64,000 bases of DNA from DATAMF01 sp964472565 (GTDB lineage Bacteria; Chloroflexota; Anaerolineae; Aggregatilineales; Aggregatilineaceae). Position numbers and translations under genes: made by a program. The stretch spans positions 33,002 to 97,001 of the forward strand of contig CAYYNB010000003.1 of NCBI GenBank assembly GCA_964472565.1. Reading direction: 5' to 3'. This document shows, one piece after another, positions 37,601-46,552 of the stretch; position 1 is the first letter of the stretch, and each line of letters opens with the position of its first letter. The notes below the pieces were generated by a model. The model saw nothing but the letters and a program-made list of their open reading frames with translations. It ran no database searches and had not been told where the DNA came from.

Positions 37601-38571
37601 ACGGTTCGCCGTGAACGGGGAATCACATCATCGATCCGCAGCCGCTGGTTCAGTTTATACCGGCCTACCCGCTCCAGATCATAACGCCGCTGATCGAACA
37701 ACTGACTTTCCAGGTATTCGCGTGCATTATCCAATGTCGGCGGATCGCCAGGGCGCATGCGCTTGTAGAATTCCAACAGCGCCGCTTCCCCAATCGTCTG
37801 ACCGTCGCGCAAATCCCACTGCGGCTCCATCCGAATGGTGCCGGGCAGATACTGGTGATCAGGATTGTTATCGACTTCTTTGTAAATTTCGAGCAGTTCT
37901 TCGTCACTCCCCGTCTGAATCGGAGAATGCACATCAAACCCATCATTCACTGCGGCTAATGCGCGCAGCATAATGGTGACGGGGATCGTACGCTTGCGGT
38001 TGAATTTGATCGCCAGATAATCGCTCTTGCGCGTCTCAAATTCCATCCACGCCCCGCGATCCGGAATCAGTTTGGCGGTCGACAGTCGCCGCCCCGTTGT
38101 GCGATCCTCTTCTGCGTCAAAATACACGCCCGGCGACCGGATCAACTGGCTGACCACGACGCGCTCAGTCCCGTTGATAATGAAGGTACCTTTTTCGGTC
38201 ATCAGTGGGAAATCTCCCATAAAGATGTCCGAAATCACCACCTCATCCCCTGCCGCGCGGTTAACCAGGGCCACCTTCACATATAAAGGAGCCGAAAAGG
38301 TAATGTCGCGCTCTAGGCACTCTTCTTCAGGATACTTGGGATCTTCAAACCAATAGCGTAGTCCGAATTCCGCAGCTTCTTTGGTGTTACCCGGAAAATG
38401 AAGCCGTAGATTCCCATTAAAACTCTCAATGGGACTGATCTCATCGAACAACTCATTCAGGCCTTCTTCAGCAAATCGCCGGAACGACTCCAACTGGATG
38501 TCGATCAACGAAGGCAAATCTTGCACGTCTGTCGTGCGGGCATAGTTCTTCTCGTCAAGCCGCCGCTGCAT
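34660..38571 (-). CDS. rpoB: RNA polymerase beta subunit
   Basis: 1303 residues; catalytic core subunit of RNA polymerase. All beta-subunit landmarks are seen: RSPGVYF, the rifampicin region [13 protein letters not shown] (409-421), [45 protein letters not shown] and the C-terminal [25 protein letters not shown]. Two peculiarities: in the rifampicin cluster E420, V422 and T433 stand where E. coli has D516, N518 and R529; and about 140 extra acidic/helical residues (about 998-1135) lie between SPVFDGA and [11 protein letters not shown]. rpoC, rplL and rplJ are not adjacent. GAGGAG precedes the ATG. Confidence 0.98.
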   Translation of the reverse strand: MQRRLDEKNYARTTDVQDLPSLIDIQLESFRRFAEEGLNELFDEISPIESFNGNLRLHFPGNTKEAAEFGLRYWFEDPKYPEEECLERDITFSAPLYVKVALVNRAAGDEVVISDIFMGDFPLMTEKGTFIINGTERVVVSQLIRSPGVYFDAEEDRTTGRRLSTAKLIPDRGAWMEFETRKSDYLAIKFNRKRTIPVTIMLRALAAVNDGFDVHSPIQTGSDEELLEIYKEVDNNPDHQYLPGTIRMEPQWDLRDGQTIGEAALLEFYKRMRPGDPPTLDNAREYLESQLFDQRRYDLERVGRYKLNQRLRIDDVIPRSRRTVTKFDLVKLVERMILINNGLEHPDDIDHLGNRRVKTVGELIQNALRIGLRRMERVVRERMSIRESDNLSPMTLINIRPVVAAVREFFGSSQLSQFMEQVNPLAELTHKRTLSALGPGGLRRERAGFDVRDVHHSHYGRICPIETPEGPNIGLIGRLASYGRVNEYGFIETPYRRVYRELAVDDARLQGRLVRDDIEIENGEPIPANTVLEPAVLQKLAKAGIERVAVVPFVSEEIEYLSADSEDRFTIAQANAMLDADNNFVNDKISARYHQRFLVVPSTRIEYMDVAPRQIVGISAALIPFLEHDDANRALMGSNMQRQAVPLIRPDVPIVSTGVEKRAAYDSGQVLVSDVEGEVLSVTGDQIVVKTANGTRTYRLRKYNRSNQSTCIDQRPVVQKGQYIYAGEVIADSSSTVKGELALGHDVLCAFLSWEGGNYEDALLISEQMVRDDKFTSIHIEKHEVEARDTKLGPEEITYDIPNVGEDALKDLDENGIIRIGAEVGPNDILVGKITPKGEKELSPEEKLLRAIFGEKAREVKDSSLRLPHGEKGKVVDVKIFTREEHRDLPAGVDQMVRVSVAQKRKLTQGDKMAGRHGNKGVISKVVSIEDMPFLEDGTAIEIILNPLGVPGRMNIGQVLETHLGWAADRLGFRALSPVFDGAEESEIEAELGRAWMAELAWDDVTERAWAWLKEEEYDTEYLDDDDEVRRLYVDHWLGQIGGYNMERLALDIVYARRCVLREWLRERRFDPDTILLFAEEVDVAERNYRDMNARFATLLLWIESVTGEMPQEQMTEEQLRDLARRTSIKYKEPIPIFGKVRLFDGKTGEPFDQPVTVGIIHMLKLAHLVEDKVHARSTGPYSLVTQQPLGGKAQFGGQRFGEMEVWALEAYGAAHTLQEMLTVKSDDVQGRVKTYEAIVKGEPIEEPGIPASFRVLVKELQSLGLAVEAITDAGEVIRFGKDEEKSRQPKVPTGLLGLVDNR

Positions 38572-38712
38572 TCACCACTCCTCGAGTTTACTTACAAACA
38601 AATAGACCCCATACAAGGGCATCGATGGGGAGAGGGAGACTCGATCTCCTGCCGTATCAGCATCGCCAGAGGTAGTTTTATGTCTAGACAACCAAGAGGT
38701 ACACGAATTTTC

Positions 38713-38740
38713 AGTATATCATAAGATACAATTTTGTCAA
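38713..38740 (-). promoter_or_regulatory. Strong rpoB promoter
   Basis: Minus strand consensus TTGACA (38735-38740), 16-bp spacer, TATACT (38713-38718). Predicted start near 38706 leaves a leader of about 135 nt before the rpoB ATG; no known leader motif was recognised in it. Confidence 0.8.
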
Positions 38741-38749
38741 CGTCAAGAC

Positions 38750-38788
38750 CAAAGAAGAAAAGCTGCCCTTCGATGAGAGGGGCAGCTT
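38750..38788 (-). terminator. Rho-independent terminator of the metalloprotease gene
   Basis: Minus-strand stem AAGCTGCCC / GGGCAGCTT (38780-38788 with 38760-38768), 11-base loop, followed by TTCTTCTTT. It lies directly upstream of the rpoB promoter and isolates it. Confidence 0.88.
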
Positions 38789-38799
38789 CCCCTAAAAAA

Positions 38800-41700
38800 C
38801 TACGGGAGCACCCAGCCCGATTCATCTGTGGGTTGCGGTGTTTCCGTAACAGGTGGCGTTTCTGTTAGCCAGATTGGCACATCCGTCGGTGTTCCGGTCG
38901 GTATCGGTGTCGCGGTGGCAGGCATAATATCCTGCACCACCAGTTCATCGACCCACCATCCTACCGTCGTTTCATGCGTCGCAACAACCCCAAGCCGGAA
39001 TCGCAGCCGGATCACTTGCCCCTGATAAGCGCTCAAGTCTACCGTTCGCGCTGCCCAGTCGCTTACCGTTCCGATCTGTGCATCCAGCGGCATCCAGTTT
39101 ATGCCGCCGTCCGTGCTGACATCAACCCCTATCACATCCCCACTGGACAATGCGGTTTTTTGCCAGAATGTAAGCTGAGGGTTAGCCGCCGCGCCCAGAT
39201 CGATCAGGTACTCCGCCTTCAGTGTGCTGCTGCCCTCTGTCGCGCTGCTGCCGAACCACCCCATGCCCTGATACGCGGCCTGTGCGGTCCAATTTCCATT
39301 CGTCGTCCATACCAATCCGCCATCGAATGCGTCAACGAGTGGCAAAGACAGGACGGTTGGCTGTGGCGTGCTTGTCGCTGTAGGGGTTTGCATAACTGGA
39401 GTTTCCTCGGTTGCGGTAACGGTTGGAGTTGGCTCAGTCGTCGCCGTCATGCTGGCAATTGCTTGGACAGCTAACGCATCCACCGCAATCGTGCCTTCTA
39501 CCGCATAAACTCGCAGGGTATGGTCGCCATCCGCCAGATACCCCACGCTGATCCGCGCACCAAAAACGGTCTCGTCTGATGTCGAAGTGATTGTTTGCAG
39601 CAGCACTCCATCCACTTCGATTCCAAACGTACCCAGTGCCGCATGTTTCACATACACCACATCGACTTGGGTGCCGCTAAAAGTCATGGTAAGTGCATCA
39701 TCTGCGGCACCGCTGCTGTAGACATACCCGCCACCGCTGGCCGACGAACTGGCATATGCGGTCCAGTTACCGGCCAGAATCACATGCGCGCTTTCGGCTT
39801 CAACTGTCGTGAGCGTGGTAGGGGTGCTTTCGGCTGGCGGCGCGGCACTGTACGAGATGGTGAATTTCCAGTAACTCGTCCATCCCCCGATATTGCCCGC
39901 GAGATCAATCGAGCGCACCCGCCAATAGTACGTTCCGTTGACGAATATCGTCCCATTATAGGTGCTGCTCGAAACCGGAGCCGTTACCAGCGGACTGGCA
40001 AAAGTCGCTATGTCATCAATTTGGATCTCGTATTGGTTGGCATCTGCGACATCGCTCCAATCAAATGTGGGCTGGTTGGTCGCCGCAATAGTTTCAGCCT
40101 TTGCCGGACTCACCAGGGTTGGCGCAGCCGGTTTCGCCCGATCCACGTTCAGGCTGCGCGCACTGCTCCATGCCCCCCACAGCCCATCGGTTGCCCGTGC
40201 CCGCACGTGCCAGTAGAAGACGCCGTTACCCAGCGCCGTCGTGGGAACATATGAGGTGGTTTTCGAGGCCGCCGTGAGCACCGGGCTGGAAAAGTCACTG
40301 TTGTTGTCGATCTGAATCTGGTACCGGGTGACATCCGTTGCCGCTTCCCAACTGAATGTGGGTGCGCCCCGGTTGGTCAGCCCGTTGTCAACCGGCAGCA
40401 GCAGCGCTGGGACCGGTGTCACCACCGCATCGACGCGCAGCTTCCACGCCGCCGTCCACCCACTGACATTCCCTGCCGCATCCACTGCCCGCACCCGCCA
40501 GTAGTACACCTTGTCGATCAGGGCGCTGTCCGGTGTATAGCTCGATGTCGTGGCCTCAAACGTGTAATCCGGTGTCGTAAACGTCGCGCTGTCATCTAGG
40601 ACGAGTTCATAACGAGCCAGATCCGCCGCTGTGGTATCCGACCAATCAAACATGGGCCTTGCATCGGATGTACTGTTGTTGTTTGCCGGACTGCTCAGGG
40701 TTGGCGCAGCCGGTTTCGCCCGATCCACGTTCAGGCTGCGCGCACTGCTCCATGCCCCCCACAGCCCATCGGTTGCCCGTGCCCGCACGTGCCAGTAGAA
40801 GACGCCGTTACCCAGCGCCGTCGTGGGAACATATGAGGTGGTTTTCGAGGCCGCCGTGAGCACCGGGCTGGAAAAGTCACTGTTGTTGTCGATCTGAATC
40901 TGGTACCGGGTGACATCCGTTGCCGCTTCCCAACTGAATGTGGGTGCGCCCCGGTTGGTCAGCCCATTGTCAACCGGCAGCAGCAGCACCGGGACCGGCG
41001 TCACCACCGCATCGATGCGCAGCTTCCACGCTGCCGTCCACCCGCTGACATTCCCTGCCGCATCCACTGCCCGCACCCGCCAGTAGTACGCCTTATCGAT
41101 CAGGGCGCTGTCCGGTGTATAACTCGATGTCGTGGACTCAAACGTGTAGTTCGGTGTCGTAAACGTCGCGCTGTCGTCCACCACCACAAGGTAATGGTGT
41201 GCATCTGCCGCATCTGACCAGTCAAAAGTTGGCCTCGCATTGGTAGTTATAGCGTTATTCGCCGGACTCGCCAGTGTGGGTAATGCAGGTCGCACAGTAT
41301 CGATCGTGAGGGTGAATGGTGCGCTCCATGCGCCCCACAGTCCATCGCTGGCCCGCACGCGCCAGTAGTACGTTCCATTAGCAAGCGCCGCAGCCGGAGT
41401 ATAGGACGGCACAGTTCGGGCGATATTGACAGCCGGACTGCTGAAGTCTGCATCGTTATCCACTTGGATTTGATACTTCACCGCACCACTGACGGCCCCC
41501 CAGCTAAATGTCGGCATCGCTTTATTCGTATAACTGCCGTTAGCCGGACCAGTCAGGCTGGGCGTCGCCACTGGGGTCGAGTTCACGATGAAATTCCAGG
41601 CCGAACTCCATTCTCCCGCGTGTTCCCCTGAATTGAGTGCCCGCACGCGCCAGTAGTAAGTGCCACCATCGGTTAAGGCGGTGGCCGCCGTATAACTCAG

Positions 41701-43365
41701 TTGCCCAATGGCTCCGGTAAAATCTTCGACCGGGCTGCTGAAATCGCTGTTGTTATCAATTTGAACCTGATACTTCAGCCCGAAGCTGATCGCTTGCCAG
41801 TTCACCGTAGGATATGCGCTGATGACGGCGTCCCCTGTTGAAGGGGCAAGGAGTGCCGGGGCAGTTGGCATAAATGAAACTTGCACCGACGCGGTACCGT
41901 TGCTCACACTGATATTGTAGAGATCAACTCGGCTGGTCGTGCTGGCATAGTACGAACTCGTATTAGGATTGGTCGTGAAATTAAAAACGCGGTTGTTCGC
42001 ACTCCCCGGAAAAGGGTCGCCGCTGTCTCCCTCATCCAATCCATATTCAAGCTCCATCAAGCCATCGGCTTGTTCGAGCGCAACTCTAAAATGTTTGGTC
42101 GCTCCTCGGCACAGATAATTGTCTGCTTGTCGGCATTCACTCACATTACTGTTGCTCAGCCCATCGTCTACATGCCAGATCAACAGGCCGTGCGCCGGTA
42201 AGGCGGTGTCTGCTCCCACCGCATACCGGCTTTCCAGCAGAAAATATTCATTCGCATTTTGTCCCGTATTAATCCGGTAAATCGCGCCCGTTCCGTTTTG
42301 TTCCACGTTCGGCAGGCTGAGCGTCTGTTCAAAATTACTGACAACGGTGGCCTGCGTGAATCCCAGGTAAATTCGGGACCATGCATCCAGATGAGCGGGT
42401 TTTGCGCCGCCGCCGTTCCACGACCCGCCGGACATCAAACTCCAATCCCCGACGCCGCTCGATGTATAGTTCACATCATACAGGTCCGGCAGTCCAAACG
42501 CGTGTCCCAGTTCGTGAGAATAGACACCGTGTGTGATGTCGCCTGCACTCCAGTTGTATTCAGGTTCCGCCGTGTACGAGTTAAACCGGACCCCATCCAG
42601 TTTGAGAGGTGCGCCGCTGGGCAATCCGGCAATCGACCAGGAATGCGACCAGACATCGTTGCTATTCCCTGTGGTTTCCGCCCCTCGCCCGGCATGGATG
42701 ATAAACACCGTATCAACGTACCCGTCCCCATTGTTGTCATACTGCGCAAAGTCCACCAGGGAATCAACCGCTTTTAATGCATCAATCGTCATCCCCTGGC
42801 AGTTTCTAGGATAAGTGCTGCCCAGGCAGTTTTGCCCATTAACATAGTACGCATAGGGTTGCGGCATCAGTTGCCACCCCAGTACGCCAGGGCGGTTCGT
42901 CTCAATCGTGACAATATCAAGCTGGTTATACGACACTTCCCGGTAATAATTCCGCATGGAATTAACACCTGTCGTATTGCTGAACAGCACGCTGTCAAAA
43001 CTGGCAGCGCTCACCGTCGAGGCTTTATCACTGAATTTCACCAGAATAGCCAGCGTCTTAAACGGATTCGCCATCCGGAGTCCCGCCGCCGTCCGCTCTG
43101 GCTTCAGGGCGAGATTCATACGTGGACCGGGCGAAAAGGATCGCTGCGGGTCAATATTGGGGGAAATTTGCGTCAGACTGGTGATCCCGCGTGTCTGCAA
43201 ATTTTCGATGGTTTGCTCCGTTGGAACCATAATGCGGAGTGGTATATCTGTACTGCTTGTTTGTGCTGCCGCACCGCCTGCCCCGGCACCGCTGAAACTA
43301 AAGCTGCTCACGAGGACCATCACAAGAATGGCGATGCATTTGCTGCCATGCAATAACTTCTGCAT
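38800..43365 (-). CDS. Secreted M6-family (immune-inhibitor-A-like) metalloprotease with Fn3-like modules
   Basis: 1521 residues. Signal peptide (about 1-34), propeptide-like region, then a catalytic domain with zinc motif HELGHAFGLPDLYD (HExxH 284-288), an Asp-rich calcium loop DNNGDGYVD (210-218) and the GDWSLMSGG turn, all typical of M6 peptidases. From about 500 to 1195, seven Fn3-like modules carry TYYWRVRA signatures; two are near-identical owing to a 582-bp duplication. Then a beta-sandwich module, a TPTPT linker and an MAM/jelly-roll-like end, finishing with a second Thr/Pro tail. No LPXTG or GPI-like anchor. GGGAGGT precedes the ATG; a terminator follows. Confidence 0.9.
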   Translation of the reverse strand: MQKLLHGSKCIAILVMVLVSSFSFSGAGAGGAAAQTSSTDIPLRIMVPTEQTIENLQTRGITSLTQISPNIDPQRSFSPGPRMNLALKPERTAAGLRMANPFKTLAILVKFSDKASTVSAASFDSVLFSNTTGVNSMRNYYREVSYNQLDIVTIETNRPGVLGWQLMPQPYAYYVNGQNCLGSTYPRNCQGMTIDALKAVDSLVDFAQYDNNGDGYVDTVFIIHAGRGAETTGNSNDVWSHSWSIAGLPSGAPLKLDGVRFNSYTAEPEYNWSAGDITHGVYSHELGHAFGLPDLYDVNYTSSGVGDWSLMSGGSWNGGGAKPAHLDAWSRIYLGFTQATVVSNFEQTLSLPNVEQNGTGAIYRINTGQNANEYFLLESRYAVGADTALPAHGLLIWHVDDGLSNSNVSECRQADNYLCRGATKHFRVALEQADGLMELEYGLDEGDSGDPFPGSANNRVFNFTTNPNTSSYYASTTSRVDLYNISVSNGTASVQVSFMPTAPALLAPSTGDAVISAYPTVNWQAISFGLKYQVQIDNNSDFSSPVEDFTGAIGQLSYTAATALTDGGTYYWRVRALNSGEHAGEWSSAWNFIVNSTPVATPSLTGPANGSYTNKAMPTFSWGAVSGAVKYQIQVDNDADFSSPAVNIARTVPSYTPAAALANGTYYWRVRASDGLWGAWSAPFTLTIDTVRPALPTLASPANNAITTNARPTFDWSDAADAHHYLVVVDDSATFTTPNYTFESTTSSYTPDSALIDKAYYWRVRAVDAAGNVSGWTAAWKLRIDAVVTPVPVLLLPVDNGLTNRGAPTFSWEAATDVTRYQIQIDNNSDFSSPVLTAASKTTSYVPTTALGNGVFYWHVRARATDGLWGAWSSARSLNVDRAKPAAPTLSSPANNNSTSDARPMFDWSDTTAADLARYELVLDDSATFTTPDYTFEATTSSYTPDSALIDKVYYWRVRAVDAAGNVSGWTAAWKLRVDAVVTPVPALLLPVDNGLTNRGAPTFSWEAATDVTRYQIQIDNNSDFSSPVLTAASKTTSYVPTTALGNGVFYWHVRARATDGLWGAWSSARSLNVDRAKPAAPTLVSPAKAETIAATNQPTFDWSDVADANQYEIQIDDIATFASPLVTAPVSSSTYNGTIFVNGTYYWRVRSIDLAGNIGGWTSYWKFTISYSAAPPAESTPTTLTTVEAESAHVILAGNWTAYASSSASGGGYVYSSGAADDALTMTFSGTQVDVVYVKHAALGTFGIEVDGVLLQTITSTSDETVFGARISVGYLADGDHTLRVYAVEGTIAVDALAVQAIASMTATTEPTPTVTATEETPVMQTPTATSTPQPTVLSLPLVDAFDGGLVWTTNGNWTAQAAYQGMGWFGSSATEGSSTLKAEYLIDLGAAANPQLTFWQKTALSSGDVIGVDVSTDGGINWMPLDAQIGTVSDWAARTVDLSAYQGQVIRLRFRLGVVATHETTVGWWVDELVVQDIMPATATPIPTGTPTDVPIWLTETPPVTETPQPTDESGWVLP
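40114..40383. repeat. 270-bp exact direct repeat inside the protease gene, copy 1
   Basis: Identical over 270 bp to 40696-40965, offset 582 bp (194 codons, in frame). Similarity continues, with scattered changes, to about 40598/41180. It encodes one Fn3-like module and part of the next. Confidence 0.95.
40696..40965. repeat. 270-bp exact direct repeat inside the protease gene, copy 2
   Basis: Second copy of the block at 40114-40383. The lack of synonymous differences in this stretch indicates a recent duplication or gene conversion. Confidence 0.95.
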
Positions 43366-43512
43366 GTGACCTCCCGCTGGAATGATTTTTTTACCATAAA
43401 CCCTTTATAGAGAGTTCATGTAATCATACCGCAAGGCCAGCAGAAAAGTCGCGCCCCAAAATGCTGGCGTTAACGAACAAGGTGGCTTTGAACTTACAAT
43501 TTTAGACTGACT

Positions 43513-43544
43513 GCCCCCTCTTCCAACTGGGTTGGAGAGGGGGG
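43513..43544. repeat. Interspersed palindrome, family B
   Basis: CCCCCTCTTCCAAC and GTTGGAGAGGGGG arms around TGG, one bulged T. Related copies are at 49405, 56941, 60056 and 60180. It lies between the protease gene start and the LiaF-like gene end. Confidence 0.8.
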
Positions 43545-43611
43545 ATCAAGGAGGTGAGATTCAAGCTGCAAGGGGAGATAGGGTCAAGCAAATAGTAGCA
43601 GTGGCGCAGCC

Positions 43612-44547
43612 CTATTGAATATCCACCAGGGTAAAATTCGCGCCGTTATCTAATGTCACGTCCAGGCTGATCTGAAACTGCCCATTGGCATCTTCGCTTT
43701 CCAGTGGGCCGCCTTCTAACTTTTGATAGTTATCCTGGTCATATTGGTAGTTCGGTCTGCCCTGCCCCTGAAATTCAACCGTAAGCGCCATATTCGGGGG
43801 CACCTGTAATTCCAGCCCACCGTCCGCCACGACCATCGTCCCGGTAAGCGTATTTTGTGCGGGCAGAATTACTTTCACATCCCCCTGTCCCGACTCCAGC
43901 GCCACCCGCTCAACGGAAAGCGGCTGCAAATCGAGGACCATTCCCCCTTCGCTGCTGCTCAGGTCCAGCCGTTCGATGGCGGTGCCCGCCGGAACGCGGA
44001 GGATCAAGGTGCTGCGCCCATAATCTTCCAGCTTAGGGATCGAGTTGAGGTTGCTTTCCGACACGTTGATCACCAGGGTCTCACCCTCAACCGCCGATGT
44101 CATTTCAACAGCGCTCTCGCGGCTTCCCTTGAATTCCGCGCTGACCGTATTCTCATCCGCCACTTCTAATCGGATACCGGTGCGTGTCAGTGCGGCTTCC
44201 AGTCGTATCCGGCTGATTCCTTCGCCCAGTGGCTCCGCTAACACTTTGACCTGGTCCGCGCGTACTTCATCCGCTTGTTTGGCATACGCAAACCACACCA
44301 CCCCGCCCAGCAGCGCCAGGGTGATCACCAATCCCGCCACATTCAGCGGAAGCTGCCACCGGCTGATTCGTAGTCGCCGCCGCCCTACCAGCATGTCAAA
44401 TCCAAACAAAATCAGCAGCGCAGGCCACGCCCGCATCAGAATATCGCCCACCGCTTCCGGGAAAGCCCCGGCGACCATCAGCAGCCAGATACTCCCCACC
44501 GCAATAATGATGATCGGCCACAGAATGGTGCGACGTGGTGATGTCAT
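43612..44547 (-). CDS. LiaF-like membrane protein with beta-helical C-terminal domain
   Basis: 311 residues. N-terminal membrane segments (ILWPIIIIAVGSIWLLMV, AWPALLILFGFDML and LNVAGLVITLALLGGVVWFAY) match the DUF5668/LiaF-type helical unit; the outer part (about 100-311) has the repetitive beta pattern of LiaF/DUF4097 domains (LDLSSSEGGMVLDLQ, VERVALESGQGDVKV). Such proteins damp or sense envelope stress. Its ATG overlaps the PspC stop by 4 bp, so the two are coupled. No LiaRS kinase pair is adjacent. Confidence 0.75.
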   Translation of the reverse strand: MTSPRRTILWPIIIIAVGSIWLLMVAGAFPEAVGDILMRAWPALLILFGFDMLVGRRRLRISRWQLPLNVAGLVITLALLGGVVWFAYAKQADEVRADQVKVLAEPLGEGISRIRLEAALTRTGIRLEVADENTVSAEFKGSRESAVEMTSAVEGETLVINVSESNLNSIPKLEDYGRSTLILRVPAGTAIERLDLSSSEGGMVLDLQPLSVERVALESGQGDVKVILPAQNTLTGTMVVADGGLELQVPPNMALTVEFQGQGRPNYQYDQDNYQKLEGGPLESEDANGQFQISLDVTLDNGANFTLVDIQ

Positions 44548-44903
44548 ACCGCCCTCCGCAGTTGTTTGACCAGCAGCACCAGTCCGAAGGTAATAATAAC
44601 TAGCGGCAAAAATGCATCGCCGTTATCGCTGCTCAAAATACCCAGGTTTCGCGCCAGCACAATTAACCCCATCACAATCACCGCAAACCCAATCATAATG
44701 ACGGTTTCCGGATCAGTCCGTCGCTCGCGGGTAGTATCTGCCAGCGATTGCGCAGGCATAATCCACCACAGCGCGAGGTAAATCAGCACGCCGGGCCCGG
44801 CGGTGAAAATGCCCAGCAGCATAAACGCCACCCGGACCCACCACGCGTTAATACCGATATACTGGCCCCCCCCACCCCCGCCGCCCCCCCACGTCCGAGT
44901 CAT
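44544..44903 (-). CDS. PspC-domain membrane protein, N-terminus corrupted by low-quality sequence
   Basis: 119 residues as read. PspC signature YIGINAWWVRVAFMLLG...GPGVLIYLALWWIMP, then a further membrane pair (MIGFAVIVMGLIVLA, LPLVIITFGLVLLV). The first residues are TRTWGGGGGGGG, coded by runs of C on the plus strand directly beside a 10-N gap; the normal PspC start (charged residues, then CGGLAEY) is not readable. The true gene probably starts in or beyond the gap. PspC proteins act with phage-shock/LiaF modules in envelope stress. Confidence 0.65.
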   Translation of the reverse strand: MTRTWGGGGGGGGQYIGINAWWVRVAFMLLGIFTAGPGVLIYLALWWIMPAQSLADTTRERRTDPETVIMIGFAVIVMGLIVLARNLGILSSDNGDAFLPLVIITFGLVLLVKQLRRAV

Positions 44904-44995
44904 GAGGAGTCGAGGTATCCGGCGGGAGNNNNNNNNNNCCCCCCCGCGATCACGCCCAATACCACCCCCACCCCCCCCCAGACGCCCCCCAACGA
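44865..44995. other. Assembly gap with unreliable C-rich flanks
   Basis: Ten Ns at 44929-44938 with runs of C on both sides (44874-44892 and 44939-44990). Minus-strand translation of both flanks gives Gly/Val-rich strings resembling fragments of PspC (for example GGVWGGVGVVLGVIAGG), so part of a PspC-like unit, perhaps a tandem one, is lost or miscalled here. Confidence 0.85.
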
Positions 44996-45122
44996 TCTAT
45001 TCATGAGGCTTCGTGTTAACCGGCGAGATCGCATACTTCCATTCCTCACTATACCTTGTCTCGACTATTGTGCCAGTGTCCGTATAATAGTGCAATCAAC
45101 CGCACCAAAGGCAGACATTCAT

Positions 45123-45965
45123 ATGATCGACTATCGCCCAATTTCAAAGGTTAATTTTAATGTTTTCACCGAAGCTTTCAACCTCGCTTATAGTGATTAT
45201 TTTGTCCCTATCTCGATGACCCCGCCATCCTTCCGGGCCTTGATGGAGCGTGACAGCATCGACCTCGACTGTTCGGTTGCCGCCGTTGAGCATGACCAGA
45301 TTATCGGCACGGGCTTATTAGGTATTCGTAATCAATACGGCTGGATCGGCGGCATGGGAGTTGTTCCATCTCGCCGCCATGAGGGGATTGGCCGTCAGAT
45401 GATGTTACATCTTCTGGCCTGTGGCCGTGAACGCGGCTTGCAGCGTATCGACTTGGAAGTTATCGAAGCCAATCATGCCGCCTATGCCTTGTATAAACAG
45501 CTCGGCTTTGTCGATCACCGCTACTTAATCGCCCTGGAGTCAGACCATACCAACGCGATCCCCCTCGATCCCCGTTTTCAGATCGCAGCCCATTCTGCCG
45601 GGGCATTGTTAATCAATTACGCCCTGTTCCACGATCAGCCCAATTGTTGGCAGCGCAGCCTTCCCGCTTTGCAGGCTTTAGCCCCGCACATGGATGCTTA
45701 TGCCGCGCTGGAAAATGAAGAAATCGTCGGGTATGCGGTTGGCTGGATGAACGACTCAACGATCCGGTTGCTTGATCTAGCCACCCATCCAGCCCATGAT
45801 CGCGGCCCAATCGCGGCATCGATTTTGGCTTTTTTGCATCACGAATTTCCCGCCGCGCACGGCAACGCCGTCAATATATCCGCTGGCGATCCGGCGCTTA
45901 CCGCTTTTGAATCGCTCGGATACAAGACCTTCTTACGTCAGATCGAGATGCAGTTTTATTTGTAG
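45123..45965 (+). CDS. Double GNAT-family acetyltransferase
   Basis: 280 residues from ATG 45123; frames extending upstream run into the N gap. Two GNAT-like halves: the first (1-145) has the acetyl-CoA motif VVPSRRHEGIGRQMM and the EANHAAYALYKQLGF segment; the second half (150-280) has a weaker core (LATHPAHDRGPIAASILAFL) with no clear R/Q-x-x-G-x-G/A, so it may be structural. Substrate unknown; N-acetylation of an amine is the family reaction. Last codons overlap the start of an 11-bp tandem repeat. Confidence 0.85.
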   Translation: MIDYRPISKVNFNVFTEAFNLAYSDYFVPISMTPPSFRALMERDSIDLDCSVAAVEHDQIIGTGLLGIRNQYGWIGGMGVVPSRRHEGIGRQMMLHLLACGRERGLQRIDLEVIEANHAAYALYKQLGFVDHRYLIALESDHTNAIPLDPRFQIAAHSAGALLINYALFHDQPNCWQRSLPALQALAPHMDAYAALENEEIVGYAVGWMNDSTIRLLDLATHPAHDRGPIAASILAFLHHEFPAAHGNAVNISAGDPALTAFESLGYKTFLRQIEMQFYL

Positions 45966-46002
45966 TCTGTTTGTAGTCTATTTGTAGTCTGTTTGTAGTC
46001 TA
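45959..46002. repeat. Four tandem 11-bp repeats
   Basis: TTTGTAGTCTG and TTTGTAGTCTA alternate, four units in all. The first unit contains the GNAT stop codon (TAG 45963-45965); later units repeat TAG in the spacer before the convergent FHA gene. Confidence 0.9.
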
Positions 46003-46007
46003 ATCGT

Positions 46008-46484
46008 CTACTTGTAGGGCGAGCGAATAAACCGAAGTGTTACTTTTACCCGGCCCAGTTCCAGTTCATCTCCGTCTCGCAGTCGGTAGCGGCGGCGCGG
46101 CTCCAGCGAAAATCCGTTGATCCGCGTGCCATTGGTGCTGTTTAAATCTTCCAGGTAGAGCGCTTTGTTGTCGTTATCCTGGACAATCGCCGCATGCCGT
46201 CGCGAAACACCCCCCTCTTGCCCGCCGTAGGGGGTTACATCGAGATCAGGGTAAAAATTAGATACCGGATCAGCCCGCCCCAGAATGATCTTATCTTTAA
46301 CTTCGATCCCAACAGTAGTCTGGTTCTGTTCACCGATCTGAAGTAATAACCGCCAGGGAGCCGCCAGCCGTGCTGTCTGAGGGCGAGGTTTTCGCTCCTC
46401 CATCAGGGGCCGAACTCTCGACTCGTCAAGTAGCGAGGTTTCGCGTTTGATCGGTTCTTCGTTAGGATTGGTTTCGTCAGGCAT
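46008..46484 (-). CDS. FHA-domain protein
   Basis: 158 residues from ATG 46484 (GAAAGGTC upstream). A polar N-terminal 50 residues rich in Glu, Arg and Pro precede a single FHA domain: IILGRADP, PDLDVTPYGGQEGGVSRRHA and EDLNSTNGTRING, with the phosphothreonine-binding Arg, Ser and Asn kept. Paralogue of the FHA gene at 8095-8592 but lacking its zinc ribbon. It stands alone, divergent from a membrane-anchored gene, so its kinase partner is not evident; the kinase at 11146 could supply ligands (inference). Confidence 0.9.
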   Translation of the reverse strand: MPDETNPNEEPIKRETSLLDESRVRPLMEERKPRPQTARLAAPWRLLLQIGEQNQTTVGIEVKDKIILGRADPVSNFYPDLDVTPYGGQEGGVSRRHAAIVQDNDNKALYLEDLNSTNGTRINGFSLEPRRRYRLRDGDELELGRVKVTLRFIRSPYK

Positions 46485-46552
46485 TGGCCGACCTTTCAAA
46501 CTTAGGATGTCACGTGTTATTCTACCAGATATTTGTAGAAGGTGGTTGAATA

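Noticed and set aside
36223..37614. 463-codon open frame opposite rpoB
   Set aside because: It lies antisense to the conserved core of rpoB, has no ribosome-binding site or recognisable domain, and its length follows from the codon bias of rpoB.
38592..38825. 77-codon minus-strand frame in the rpoB leader
   Set aside because: It runs through the protease terminator and the rpoB promoter, has no ribosome-binding site and no recognisable sequence.
44748..45122. Extension of the GNAT frame through the N gap
   Set aside because: The reading through Ns and C runs gives a Pro-rich string with no homology; ATG 45123 gives the normal GNAT N-terminus.
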